A stretch of DNA of 64,000 bases from a virus: positions 45,474 through 109,473 of IMG/VR virus record IMGVR_UViG_3300014819_000001. One strand, written 5' to 3'. A program made the translations under genes and the position numbers. Below the pieces are notes generated by a model. It was given only the letters and a program-made list of their open reading frames with translations, made no database searches and had not been told where the DNA came from. Shown here in pieces: positions 23,343 to 34,900 of the stretch. Numbering within the stretch: position 1 is the first letter of the stretch; every line of letters starts with the position of its first letter.

Positions 23343-25579
23343 TATAAGTTTCCAGTGAATATTATATAGTGTAGACCGTCTGCTAACCTAGCACGACCTG
23401 TGCCTGTTCCTGGATGTGTAGGACCATTCCAAGTGGCTAGAAACACCGTATTCACCTGCGGTGCAAGTAACCCAGTATACCCTAATGTGCTCCAATCAGT
23501 TGTTCCTAAATCTGTAATTGCGTAGGATAACCCCTTCAATAATTGATTAGGATAAAAATTTGGGACACTACTTCTTAAATCTGGTAGACAAAAAGTATCC
23601 ACAGTTCCGCCTGCACTTGGTAAGTCTGCTTCAGCTCTAAACCTATATCTTATAACATTAAATAGTTTTTGATCAAATGTTTTAACAAGTTCACGACCAT
23701 CACAGGGATAGTAGCCAGCAGGTATGTTTGCAAGTGATCCTGTATATAAAATAATAGTTCCTACAGGTATAGTTGGTAAGCTATTTGATAATGCGGTCTT
23801 GTTTACTTTATAATAAGCATTGTCACTAGGATCTTGAATTAAGAAAAGATCTTCGTTTTTTACAATATTAGCCACATTCTTACTAGTAATAAAATTAGTA
23901 TTGAGCTTTGTTTTGATAGTTTTTAATTGACCTGCATTTTGAAAGGCTATACTTGATAAACCCGTTCCTGATTCTTCAAAAACAATATCACTGTCATTGC
24001 TGGTAACAAATGTTACCGGGCTACTTAATCCTCTACTCAATCCATCTATAGTTCCAAAATTTTGTTGGGTTCCTGTTTTTTGAAATACAAATGTTCCTAT
24101 AGAATGATTAACTGCCGAAGAACCTCTTGTAATTCCAGTAAATCTATCACTTAGTTTACTAGTATAAGTAATTTCTTCATTATCAATGATCAAAGTTCCA
24201 CTTGAAGGAAAATCAGCAGTACTAAGAACTTTTATAGTAGTTGAGCTATTTGTAAGATCTTCGACTGCAAGTTGCGTTCTTCCATTGCCACCTACTACTA
24301 ATTGATTAGCAACTATGTTACCATATATTAACGGATATTGCTGAGGGCTACCTATACGATCAACGTATATTGTGGCCCATTTTTTATCTTGTGCCCCTAA
24401 ATCTGCCCCTAGTCTAGGTATTATATCGTTGACATTTGTAATTTTACCTATATTAATATTTGGACTGGTAGCAAATTCAATATTATTTGTAATTGTTAAT
24501 TTACCACCTAATTCTATATTACCAGTAGCAAAAAGATTAGATCCTAAAAAATTTCCCGTAGCCTGTATGTTACCTGTAACATCTAATACTTCTTGAGGAT
24601 TAGTTTTGTTTATACCGACTCTGCCATTATTACGTCCAGTTATACGAACTACAGTTTGTGAATCAGTACTATCTGCACGTTTAAACCTAAAATCTATATC
24701 ACTATCGCTATTCTTATTATAAAGAAATGCACCTGTATTATCATTAGCAATATTAAAACTACCGTCAGGTCCTAAGTTTAAACCTTTATTTGACCTAATA
24801 TTAAATTCAAAATTAGTTGTACTGATTACATCTGATCTTAGGAAATTATTACCTAAAACTACTGTATCCCCAACTATAAGATTCTTAGCCTTTTCACTAG
24901 TACCCCAAAATGTAGTATCTATATCAAAAGTACTATTGCTTAAATTTACTCCTTGTTTTATAATTTTAAAACCTTCATAAATTAATTTTGGTGTAAATGA
25001 CTTATCACTGAAAATTGCTAGACGTCTTGCTTTAATAAAAAAAGTAACAACACTGATAGCTCTATTGTCTGCACTATCAATAATTTCCTCAACTTCTATA
25101 CCTGTTTTTTCAAAACTATTAAAAAATGGGCCAACAAGACTATAGCCTGATCCATTATATATGTATAATTGATTTTTACTAGTATCTACATATAGGTCAC
25201 CTTTTTTAAGGTTTGAACTTGTTAAATTACCACTACTGGGGCTAACTGCTGCCTTTTTAATTATGCCTAATGGTAACCAAGTACTGCCTACATATATTTT
25301 TAAACCAAAACTATTTGAAGCATCACTAACATCGCTGTCCACTTCTTGTAGACTATTAGTGTTAAACCAAAGTTGTCCTTCAACAGGCTTATCAGGTTCA
25401 GTACTACTAGCAAAATTTTCTAAAAGATGTAAAAAATTTTCCGCTATAATTTTACTATAACTTTCTGGATATTTTTTACCTATAAATGTTAAATCAGTTG
25501 CCGAGACATTTATCTGAGCATCTGCAACTAGTATAGGAGCTTTACTTAGGTCAGTGAAATTTACAGTAGTATTTGCCAT
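23342..25579 (-). CDS. Tail fibre protein, paralogue C, with tail-collar domain
   Basis: A 745-residue virion protein. Residues 1-130 are the shared stem module (HLLENFASSTEPDKP...GQLWFNT...GDLYVDTSKNQLY). Residues about 446-500 hold a small module EEITYTSKL...GITRGS...NHSIGT that also occurs in the giant baseplate protein. Residues about 600-690 match a phage tail-collar domain (VGTIILYTGSLANIPAGYYPCDGRE ... FCLPDLRS). A repeated stem plus a collar suggests it is a short-fibre-like or connector protein. One base separates it from the upstream structural gene. Confidence 0.78.
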   Translation of the reverse strand: MANTTVNFTDLSKAPILVADAQINVSATDLTFIGKKYPESYSKIIAENFLHLLENFASSTEPDKPVEGQLWFNTNSLQEVDSDVSDASNSFGLKIYVGSTWLPLGIIKKAAVSPSSGNLTSSNLKKGDLYVDTSKNQLYIYNGSGYSLVGPFFNSFEKTGIEVEEIIDSADNRAISVVTFFIKARRLAIFSDKSFTPKLIYEGFKIIKQGVNLSNSTFDIDTTFWGTSEKAKNLIVGDTVVLGNNFLRSDVISTTNFEFNIRSNKGLNLGPDGSFNIANDNTGAFLYNKNSDSDIDFRFKRADSTDSQTVVRITGRNNGRVGINKTNPQEVLDVTGNIQATGNFLGSNLFATGNIELGGKLTITNNIEFATSPNINIGKITNVNDIIPRLGADLGAQDKKWATIYVDRIGSPQQYPLIYGNIVANQLVVGGNGRTQLAVEDLTNSSTTIKVLSTADFPSSGTLIIDNEEITYTSKLSDRFTGITRGSSAVNHSIGTFVFQKTGTQQNFGTIDGLSRGLSSPVTFVTSNDSDIVFEESGTGLSSIAFQNAGQLKTIKTKLNTNFITSKNVANIVKNEDLFLIQDPSDNAYYKVNKTALSNSLPTIPVGTIILYTGSLANIPAGYYPCDGRELVKTFDQKLFNVIRYRFRAEADLPSAGGTVDTFCLPDLRSSVPNFYPNQLLKGLSYAITDLGTTDWSTLGYTGLLAPQVNTVFLATWNGPTHPGTGTGRARLADGLHYIIFTGNL

Positions 25580-25580
25580 A

Positions 25581-26189
25581 TTATTCGCCCATTAACCCAG
25601 TTAAACTTTGTACTCTCACTGTATAATCAATTTGAATTAATCTATTCAAACTTTTTTGTACAGGATGAAATATTACATGAGTTAGTAATCTTTCCCCACC
25701 TGATTCATTATCTGTCACCAGTCCTAATTCATCAAAAGTGTATATACTATTATTATCAGTAGTATTATCAAAAGCTTCCTGACCGTTTGGCTCACCGTAA
25801 TCTAATAAACATGTTACAAAAACATCAGTATAAGTTGTACCAGTGACATGACGTGTTTCTATGTAATTTCTAACAGGATCTAAGTTATCTTTACTAGAGT
25901 CATCTACCACTTTACTATAAGTTTTATTGTATAGATCTGCATTAACACCAGTGGTATTAGGGGTAAGATAAGTTATAATACCGGTAGGATCTACAGCAGT
26001 TCCGCCATTGCCAAACACCATTTTAGTAATAAATCCGCTGCCTGAATTAGCTAGACTATTAGCGAGAGCTATACTCATGTTTTCATAATGAATGGCGTTT
26101 CTTTTATTGATGTAGATTTCTTGTGATGCAGGATCCCAAATCTTAATGTGCCCTTCTACGTGAATACCGCCAAATTCTTTATTTTGCAT
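25581..26189 (-). CDS. Conserved virion structural protein
   Basis: A 202-residue protein, beta-rich. It opens with IHVEGHIKIWDPASQEIYINKRNAIHYENMS, a pattern I recognise from structural proteins of marine T4-like phages located beside fibre genes, and continues with GNGGTAVDPTGIITYL. No enzyme motif. It is expected to be a baseplate-fibre connector. A late-type box lies 19 bases upstream, in the 33-base gap after the protease gene; it starts the fibre unit. Confidence 0.7.
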   Translation of the reverse strand: MQNKEFGGIHVEGHIKIWDPASQEIYINKRNAIHYENMSIALANSLANSGSGFITKMVFGNGGTAVDPTGIITYLTPNTTGVNADLYNKTYSKVVDDSSKDNLDPVRNYIETRHVTGTTYTDVFVTCLLDYGEPNGQEAFDNTTDNNSIYTFDELGLVTDNESGGERLLTHVIFHPVQKSLNRLIQIDYTVRVQSLTGLMGE

Positions 26190-26207
26190 GTTAACTCTCT
26201 ATCAAAA

Positions 26208-26215
26208 TATTTATT
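26208..26215 (-). promoter_or_regulatory. Late promoter box AATAAATA before the fibre unit
   Basis: Minus-strand AATAAATA, 18 nt before the ATG at 26189, in the short gap after the protease gene. Probably starts transcription of the 202-residue protein and fibres. Confidence 0.6.
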
Positions 26216-26222
26216 AAAATCA

Positions 26223-27824
26223 TTATGCGCTAGTTTTTCTAATTCTTTGTCTTGGATACAATCTTCCTGTACTAGGTCTGGCTTTGTAGTTCAATTTAGG
26301 CCAAGTTGTGCCTGTATCTGCACGTTCTTTATAGTAATAAAGGTATCTATTGGGCGATCCTTGTAAACTGGCTGTATCCGAATACCCACCATTGGTGTCA
26401 GCGATTTGGCCATATTTGCTGTATTTTTCCAAATATTCAATAGCCTCTGATTGTGCAAGATTAGGGTATATTTCTAGTAAACAGGCTAACACTCCGCAGA
26501 CTTGTGGGCTGGCCATACTTGTCCCACTGTATTTTCCAATCCTATAAGAAAGACTACGTGAATCGTATACTCCTGTGCTATTAAGACTACTCATAATACT
26601 ACTTCCTGGAGCATATATGTCAATTCTTGGTCCAGTATTACTATAAGATGCCTTACTATCATTAGCACTTGTTCCTATAGCACCCACAACTATAATATTA
26701 CCAGCAGATATAGGAGCACCGCCTTGATGATAAGGTATATTAGATCCACTGTGAATGCAATAGTTATTATAATCTAATCCATCTGATTTATCTATTTTAT
26801 AACTAGCATTACCAGCAGAACAAACACATATTATACCATCATTCATTGCATCTATTATATCCTGTTCAAAAGCAGTATATCTAGCTGGTGTATAAGCATA
26901 CGTGCCATCATTAATAACACCTAATGCATTAAGAGCAGAGCTGGTTAATCCATTCGAGTATGTTATTCCTCTGTTAGTAATAGAACTTATATTTGAAATG
27001 GTTAGCTTATAAGAAAACCCATAACTATTATTAGTTATTGTTGGATTTTTTCTACCAGTAGCAGGATTGATAGATTTACTACCATGCCAAGCTCTTATGA
27101 AATCAAAAATCTCTAATGAATTAACACCATTTGGGTCTGTGCTATAAGGACTAATATTATAGATATTAGCACTTCGAGCCCAACCTTGAGTATTGCCTGC
27201 TACGGTCCCAGCTACATGCATCCCATGATTATTATCACTTTCGGCCCCAGTTCCAGTATATGGACCATATACATAAGTTCCAGGTGTAGCACGATGTTGT
27301 AACCAGTTATATTGAACAACTCTTGAGCCGCCACCACCATCACTGTTTAGAGCCATTTCTGGATGCGATGGATTGATAAATCCATCTATAATAACTACAT
27401 CTACGTTACGTCCTTCGGCATTAACTTGAATAGTTCCTGATACAGTTTTTGTTGTTAATATACTATCATTACCCCAGTTACTACGTTGAGTGCCTTCAAC
27501 ACATCTTAATAATCCCCAATTTTTATGATTAGAATTGTTAGATGTAGATTTATCCCAATATGTACTATATTGTGTCCATGATGGACGTATACTAATACCT
27601 AGCTGACTTGGGGTTAACTCACAGGCTAATACTCTTGGATCATTTCTTATCTGAGCTGCTTCCTCATCACTGAGCATATAATGGGTATTACGACTAATAG
27701 GTCTACGATTGACAATATCTACACTACGATCTGGGACATACAGATTACCGCCAGGTGTTTCCATGTCATCATAGAACTGATCCAGATCATCAAAGTTTTT
27801 TAGGGTGATCACATATTCTTTCAT
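26223..27824 (-). CDS. Subtilisin-like serine protease (S8), probably virion-associated
   Basis: A 533-residue protein with the full S8 catalytic apparatus: Asp147 in VVIIDGF, His200 in NNHGMHVAGT, Asn339 of the oxyanion hole in CSAGNA and nucleophile Ser436 in YSGTSMASP. Residues 1 to about 75 look like a short inhibitor/prodomain (YVITLKNFDDLDQFY; EEAAQIRNDPRVLACEL). No signal peptide is seen, as expected for a phage protein assembled in the cytoplasm. It overlaps the collagen-like fibre gene by 4 bases (ATGA) and precedes the fibre unit. Role: cleaving a host surface protein, maturing a fibre, or both. Confidence 0.88.
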   Translation of the reverse strand: MKEYVITLKNFDDLDQFYDDMETPGGNLYVPDRSVDIVNRRPISRNTHYMLSDEEAAQIRNDPRVLACELTPSQLGISIRPSWTQYSTYWDKSTSNNSNHKNWGLLRCVEGTQRSNWGNDSILTTKTVSGTIQVNAEGRNVDVVIIDGFINPSHPEMALNSDGGGGSRVVQYNWLQHRATPGTYVYGPYTGTGAESDNNHGMHVAGTVAGNTQGWARSANIYNISPYSTDPNGVNSLEIFDFIRAWHGSKSINPATGRKNPTITNNSYGFSYKLTISNISSITNRGITYSNGLTSSALNALGVINDGTYAYTPARYTAFEQDIIDAMNDGIICVCSAGNASYKIDKSDGLDYNNYCIHSGSNIPYHQGGAPISAGNIIVVGAIGTSANDSKASYSNTGPRIDIYAPGSSIMSSLNSTGVYDSRSLSYRIGKYSGTSMASPQVCGVLACLLEIYPNLAQSEAIEYLEKYSKYGQIADTNGGYSDTASLQGSPNRYLYYYKERADTGTTWPKLNYKARPSTGRLYPRQRIRKTSA

Positions 27825-28927
27825 GATTCGACCTGCAATAAAGTTAGTGTCACTGTGATAGTAGCTGAGCTACCACTTAGGTTAGTAACAGCTACTGGTA
27901 TGTTTGTAGTAACTGGGCTTTCATCATTAAACCCATGTACAGCAGGAGCCATAATCACAGTGCTGGACCCGGTAGTTATAATTTCAGTAACAACACCTGC
28001 ATCATAAGCAGGATCAGTACCTTGTGCTCTACTTACGTCAGCTGTCCTAGCTGCTGCTGATACGTATAATCTTACCCAAGCAGCATGACTAGTCTGTATT
28101 TTATACAATACATAACCTTTAAAACCAGTAATATCTAAACTAGTACTAGCATTATTGGCTATGCTGCTTGTAGTTGCTTGTGCGGTGGTACGTGATCCTA
28201 CAGATCCGGTACCTGAACTTCCTGCTGTACCTTGAGCACCTTGTACACCATTGGCACCTTGTACACCATTGGCACCTTGAATACCTTGTGCTGCTGTAGC
28301 ACCATTGGCACCTTGTACACCATTGGCACCTTGAATTCCTTGAATTCCTTGTAAACTTTGAATTCCCTGTATACCTTGTATACCTTGATTACCTAAAATA
28401 CCTTGTATACCTTGATTACCTAAAATACCTTGATTACCTAAAATACCTTGTGTACCTTGACGACCTTGTATACCTTGATTACCTAAAATACCTTGTATAC
28501 CTTGTATACCTTGATTACCTAAAATACCTTGTGTACCTTGATTACCTAAAATACCTTGACGACCTTGTATACCTTGACTTCCTGTTGTACCTTGACTTCC
28601 TGTTGTACCTTGACTTCCTGTTGTACCTTGACGACCTTGTATACCTTGACTTCCTGTTGTACCTTGACTTCCTGTTGTACCTTGACTTCCTGTTGTACCT
28701 TGACGACCTTGTATACCTTGACGACCTTGTATACCTTGACGACCTTGTATACCTTGTATACCTTGAGACCCTTGCTGTAGGCTTATAGTTTGTATAGTAC
28801 TTTGAAGACTTTGAATATTATCATAAGTTTCAGTAAAGTTTTCATTGATCTTGATTGCAGCTCTACGTATACTGTCTCCAGTGCCATCATTTGGTCTAGA
28901 ACCTACATTAATTATTTGCTTGGCCAT
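27821..28927 (-). CDS. Collagen-like tail fibre protein
   Basis: A 368-residue protein. The N-terminal domain (about 1-50, INVGSRPNDGTGDSIRRAAIKINENF) is a common virion-attachment head of phage fibres. Residues about 53-235 are nearly uninterrupted Gly-X-Y triplets (GIQ, GRQ, GTT, GSQ, GNQ, later GAN), which should fold as a collagen triple helix; Gln and Thr are used where vertebrate collagen has proline. Residues about 236-368 form a globular tip with beta strands. It overlaps the protease by 4 bases and follows the giant baseplate gene by 2 bases, so it is probably a short fibre on the baseplate. Confidence 0.88.
   Translation of the reverse strand: MAKQIINVGSRPNDGTGDSIRRAAIKINENFTETYDNIQSLQSTIQTISLQQGSQGIQGIQGRQGIQGRQGIQGRQGTTGSQGTTGSQGTTGSQGIQGRQGTTGSQGTTGSQGTTGSQGIQGRQGILGNQGTQGILGNQGIQGIQGILGNQGIQGRQGTQGILGNQGILGNQGIQGILGNQGIQGIQGIQSLQGIQGIQGANGVQGANGATAAQGIQGANGVQGANGVQGAQGTAGSSGTGSVGSRTTAQATTSSIANNASTSLDITGFKGYVLYKIQTSHAAWVRLYVSAAARTADVSRAQGTDPAYDAGVVTEIITTGSSTVIMAPAVHGFNDESPVTTNIPVAVTNLSGSSATITVTLTLLQVES
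28222..28768 (-). repeat. Collagen-type Gly-X-Y coding repeat
   Basis: A block of 9-nt-based units encoding GIQGRQ, GTTGSQ, GNQGIL and GANGVQ triplets. The nucleotide repetition is high (for example CAAGGTA recurs nearly every unit), so slippage or recombination could change copy number and fibre length. It is a coding repeat, not a CRISPR array: there are no unique spacers. Confidence 0.9.
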
Positions 28928-28929
28928 GC

Positions 28930-31900
28930 TTATTCCTCATCCGTTCTAATATTTCCAGAGTCTATAGTATAACCTCTACTGTCAAAAGTTGGGTTAGTCC
29001 CTGGAAATTTAGCCACATCTACTTTCAAAAATTCAGCTACTTTATTAGCTGATTCTGACAAACTAAATCCTAAATCGCTCCAAACTCTGCCTTGTTTTCT
29101 TACTATAGTTATTCTACTATTTACTGCTACATCATTTTCTAATTTAATGTATACTACAACTTCGCCATTAACTGTGCTGTGATTTGTTGCATCAGTTACA
29201 AAATCTCTTGGGTAGTTTACATCACCTTCTGGACTATGTGGATTGATATTTCTATCATGTATTGTATACGGTACCTTTTTAAGTCTTTCTGTTCCAATAA
29301 AAATTTCAGTATCTAATACAGTTTTTATGCTAGAATTGTTTATATCAGTTTGTACTATAGGCATCCAAGGTAATACAATTTTCCCATATGGGTCATTAAC
29401 AGAGCTAAAATCATCAAAATATGCTATTTTAGTTTTTTCCCAATTTGTATTAGTCAAACTAGGATATTGTGTTACTCCTGTTTTTTCTAATTGCCACCAA
29501 GTATTTTCAGTGTTTGGAGATTTATTAGTATTGGTTACTGTTCCATCTATGTCTTTAATAGCTATGTATAAGTTATGATTAAAGATTATTTGTTGATTGA
29601 GCTTATAAGTTTTAGTAGCAGTCCATAAGTCATAATTAATTCCAGTTATTGATATCCAGTTTTCATTATTATAGGTAACAATATCGTTTATTAGATATCT
29701 ATAACTAGGTATCCATGTTCCCAAAATTTTATAAATTGATGTAGTATCTCTATATGGTATAGTTTCTGCTATACCAATATCATAAACTTCTACACCAGCT
29801 TTATGAATCTGGGGGACTCCAGTTCCTCTAGTTCCTCTGCGTATTTCACTTAATTTATTACCAGTTCTTACAAAGTATTCAATTCTTTCTCCATTAACAT
29901 ATATTACACCAGAAGTATTGCTGTCTCTTAATCCGTCTGCGATATGATCACTATCTTCTATTATAATTTCTTTATCATTTTGATTAAGATTATTTTTTAA
30001 TCTAGTAGTTCTATATTTGTTAAGACGTTTATAACTAAAGTCATTTAACATATCTTTAAACTGCATAAAACTAACTGGATTACGAACTATATTACTGGTA
30101 AATGTTATTAAACCAAAAACATCATTTTCGCTTGGTGTTTTAGATAATTTTATGCTACTCTTATCTTCTCTAAGTTGATAATCTAATAAAGGAACTAATA
30201 GTTGTTTATTCTTGGTTACCCAAACATAATTACTATTAACTATTTCTTGTCCTAAGTATAATATACCTCCGCTGGCTTCCATTAAAACAGCTTTATAGAT
30301 ATTATCTGTTAGGGCATTAACATTTTTTTCTATAGTCAAATAATTACGATTGATTTTTAAAATATCGTGATTAGTCATAGCTATAACTTCAATTCTTGTA
30401 CCTGCGGGATATGTTTGTCTTAGTGTTAAAACAGATTTACCTGTGGCGTTACTTATAGTATAATCACTAAATTTTGTTATGGCAACTAATACTTCAGCAT
30501 TTTCTCTATAATAATTAGGTTTAATTGTAATAGTATTATCTAATAAGTTCAAAGTGTATGCAATAGCATCAGGTACTTTAATAGAATTAATATAAACTTC
30601 ATAATCATTACTAGAGTAAACATCTATATCACCTTTATTAAGGGGTATAATGTATTTTGTTACTCTATTTTTTAGAGTAAATTTAAATTGATCTATACTG
30701 TTAAGAACAGTATTATTAATTCTTACTAGAGTGTTACTGGCTAAGGGAAAACTATAACCAACAAAATTACTTAGGGTATATTGAGTACTAGTGCCATTAG
30801 AAACTACAATTTCTTTAGTTAGTACACTTTGATCTTTAGTATCTCCAATGAAAACACTATAAACAATTACATCTCCTACATCCACTGTAATTGGAAGTAA
30901 TACTGCTATTTTGTTTATATTTGCATAAGCAGTTACACCATCTTTTATTTTAGTCCAAAAAGTATTGTTTACAATAAATGCTCTATCATTTTCACTATAA
31001 ATTAATGGAACATTATTAAAATTATTATTAATGTTAGATTGGAATAATTGATTTTGATAGACAACTTTATCATTTAATTTGTAGGGTATATTAGACTGAT
31101 AGGCACCAAATGTTTGAAATGGTATGCAATCAGTCGGATCACCAGCAACAACAGTATATACACTGATATTATCCTGCCAATCTGTATTTAAAATTACAGT
31201 ATCGCTACGTTCAGTAACAACTACTTTATCTATGGCCAGCAAATTATTTCCATTAAATCCAAAACAAATTATGCTAAGATCTTTATTAATTGGTGGTGTC
31301 TGTATTAAAGTTAGTGTTAATGTGTTATAATCAAATACATATTGATTAGAATCTAGTACATTATCATCTAGTTTTACTATAATAGCTTGTTCATTATTAG
31401 GATAAACGTCCAGTTTAAATTCATTAGATATACCATCTGTAATGTATCTTACACAGTTTATTTCACTAGTTACACTGATATTACGCTCAAAAACTTTGAT
31501 AGCCAATGTATCTGCTGTGTGTCCTGGTACCATTTCTTCTGGAGCTGGACTAGTCATTGGAGTAATAAAACTATCCCCATCAATGATAATATCTTCTGCA
31601 CGTATACCATTAGCTGTTCTGTAGGCAGCATTTAATTTAGGTAAATTACCACCGTCAATTATTATATCATATCGCTCGTCATCTGTAGGATCACCTGCGT
31701 CCCATCCTTTACTGCTCCAAGTATATTCTCCATCCCAAGTATTAACTTTATCAAATCCTATACCTGTAATACTAACTCCAGCATAATCTATACCTGTCAT
31801 AAGTTGATCAAATTCTAATCCCAGCATTCCTGCTGTTGGTGTATAGTAATGCTTGATTCTTTCTAGTGCATTAAGGTTATTAAAATCTTTTACATATTCT

Positions 31901-34900
31901 ATTCTAATTGCGGCGTTATCAACTGGGGCTTTCGTTAATATTAAATTTCCTAAATAAACTTTATATTTTTTGTCATTATTACTTGTTTTAGTAATAGAAA
32001 ATTGATTATTGAATAATTGGACATTATTAACATAAACATTAATTTTGTTTCTAATTATTTCTGGACTATATTTTAATATAAAACTTGTTGTACTTGAATC
32101 ACCTATAAAATTCTCTATAACATTAATATCTTGTACGTTTGCAATAGTTTCCTTAGCATATCTATCAAATTTCATTGCAATATGATTAGATCTAATTGGG
32201 TTATTTCCTAATATTGCTATTACTTTAGCTTCGTATCCATCTTGAGTAAATTGACCTTCTAATTTAATTGTAGGTGGAGTAAAATATCCTTCACCTGCAT
32301 CTAAAATATCAATTTTACTAATTTTGGCTCTACTTATATAAATTTTAATCTTAGCAGGTCTCTTACAAGCACCTGTTATTTTGATATTAGGATAGTCAAT
32401 ATATCCTTGACCTGAATCAACAATTACAACTTCTTTTATACCAAATCCAACATTATCAATCCATGACTTATATGGATATTGATTGATCAATACATTGTCA
32501 TTTACATATACACTACTATTTTGATATTCAGTATATAAATTTCTTATAACATTTGCTGGGCTCACATAAGATGGTACATCAAAGTCTGTTATTAGACTAT
32601 TAGAATTTTCAGTATTATCATATATGCTTACAAATTCTCTTATTTTTGTTCTAAATGGCTTTACTTCTCTTATGTAATTTTCGTAATCACTTAAATTATC
32701 GTTATTAAAGGTAACTTTTTGTTTTAGTCCACCTACATTGTGAAGCACTTTAACAAAGCTAGTTTTAAAGAACCAATCTACAAAAGGTTGTTCTTTTAGA
32801 ATATACTTCAGACTACTGAAAAATAGGTTCATATAAATGCTTCTACGATTGTCTATTAAAATTTTATTTTTTAAGGCATCTAATATAGTTTTTAACTCAA
32901 TAGTTCCAACTCGATCATATAAATCACTATCATATAATAAACCATCATAACCCTGTTCGTTTAACTTAAAATTATAAAAATTATTGCTTATTTGAATAGC
33001 ACCGTTTTTCTTTCCAACAACTTTATAAATTTTAGTATAATCAATAGCTAAATCATTTGATATTTTTTCCGCCAGTGTCCAATTTGTGGTACCCTGCGTA
33101 TTTTCAATTTGAACAATATCTCCAATATTAGCTTTTAGGCTTAATAATTCATTGAATCCTTTAACTATATAATCAATTTTAGTATATTGATTATACCCTT
33201 TTGCATACCAATCTATAAAATACCAGTAATCTGTGACATCATATTGTTTAGTTTTCGCTTTGATCCAATTTCCGTTAATATAATGATATATGGCCCAATC
33301 ATTCAAAGTATACTTGTCACTACGAATTAGCACACTTAATGGCCTGATTTCAAGTTCTGTATCATCTAAGTATCCGTAACCACTTGATACTATTTTAACA
33401 TTTGTAATTGAACCCGATGAGTTTATTTGAGTTTTAACTTCTGCATCATATCCTTTACCTTTTATTTTAACTATTGGTGCAGATTTATAACCTGATCCTG
33501 GACTTAATATTTTTACACTGCTAAGTCTACCGTTTGATATAATAGGTAATAATGATCCAGGTTGAAAGGTTTGAACAACAATATAAACTAATTCTTCATA
33601 AAAATCTTTAACATAATCATAATATCCAAATTTAAATTCAGGAATATTATCTTTTAGATATAAATCTTGTAGATCAACATTGTCTATTTGAATATCTTTT
33701 AATTCGTAATTTAAATTTTCTATAAAAATCTTTAATGCTTCCAATCTATTAACAAACATAGTTTGGTTTGGTTTATTTTCTATCCCATATCTAAGTTTAG
33801 GACTTAATTTTAAATTTGGTAACATACGTCCTTTTTTATCAAACCCTACTAGACTATCAAACCATTTTTCCTCAATACTAGCTGGTATTACAGTTTTTTC
33901 ATTATTACTCAATATTTTAAATTCACTGTGTATCTTAAGATCATCTGGTTCATAATTCCAATATTGCACACTTAAGGCTACATCCTTTTTATCTAAAACA
34001 TTTTTAACATTGACTAATCCCCAACTATTTCTTGATGTAAATTGAATATATTTTATATTGTAATTTTTAGGATTTTCAATTAAACTGACTACATCCGAAG
34101 CACTATATTTTCTATCCTTTATATTGGGTGTTATGCGTTTATTTTTTACCCAAAAATAGTAAGTTGTTATATTTTTTTTACCTAAAGTATCATAACTAGT
34201 TTTGGTACTGTATACATTATCACCATATAAACTAGTTCCACTAATGCCATCAGCAAATCCTTCAACAGTGTCAGCTAATGTATCCCATTTACTGGGTAAT
34301 AATTTGCTTTCCACCCATTCATAGATGTCAATACTGGCTGTTGGGAATAACGTATTCCATACACTGTTATTATAAACAACATCACCTAATCCTGCATCTA
34401 AAAATTTAGCACGTCGTAGATCCCACCATAACATTCCAACATGTTTATCTGTCCAAGCTATACCTCTATCTACTGCTACTGTTTTACTAAATGTACTATT
34501 TTTGAAGGAATATGTAGCAGGATCGTAGTAAGTTTTAAACTTTAATTCCTGTTCTGCTACCCCTGCTATCTTACCCTGTACAGGATCAATTATATCAAGA
34601 TAACTTATAAAACTGTTATTCTTTTTATTATAAACAAATATCTTTTTAAACCAATCTAGTTTAATATTGGGTTGTTGTTGAATATACTTTTGCCAACTAT
34701 AAGTGTTTGCTTTTTTAGTGTAGAGATACAATTTACCATCTCGTTTGTTATCCTTAAGCACGTTTGGATTGCCTAAAATTACAGTATTTTCACCTATAGC
34801 CAAACTATATGGCGTAGTTAAAGGTATATTACTTGCAGGCAGTGATTCAGAATAGATATATTTGGTCAAATATCTATCATATATGTCTATTCTACCTACA

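Noticed and set aside
28222-28768. Regular short repeats that could be a CRISPR array
   Set aside because: Units are contiguous triplet-coding repeats with no unique spacers; they lie inside a clear coding frame.
28450-28788. Plus-strand ORF of repeated YLDDLVYLD units and another of TLTSCC units
   Set aside because: Both are the antisense of the collagen-like repeat; any open frame opposite such repeats looks like this.
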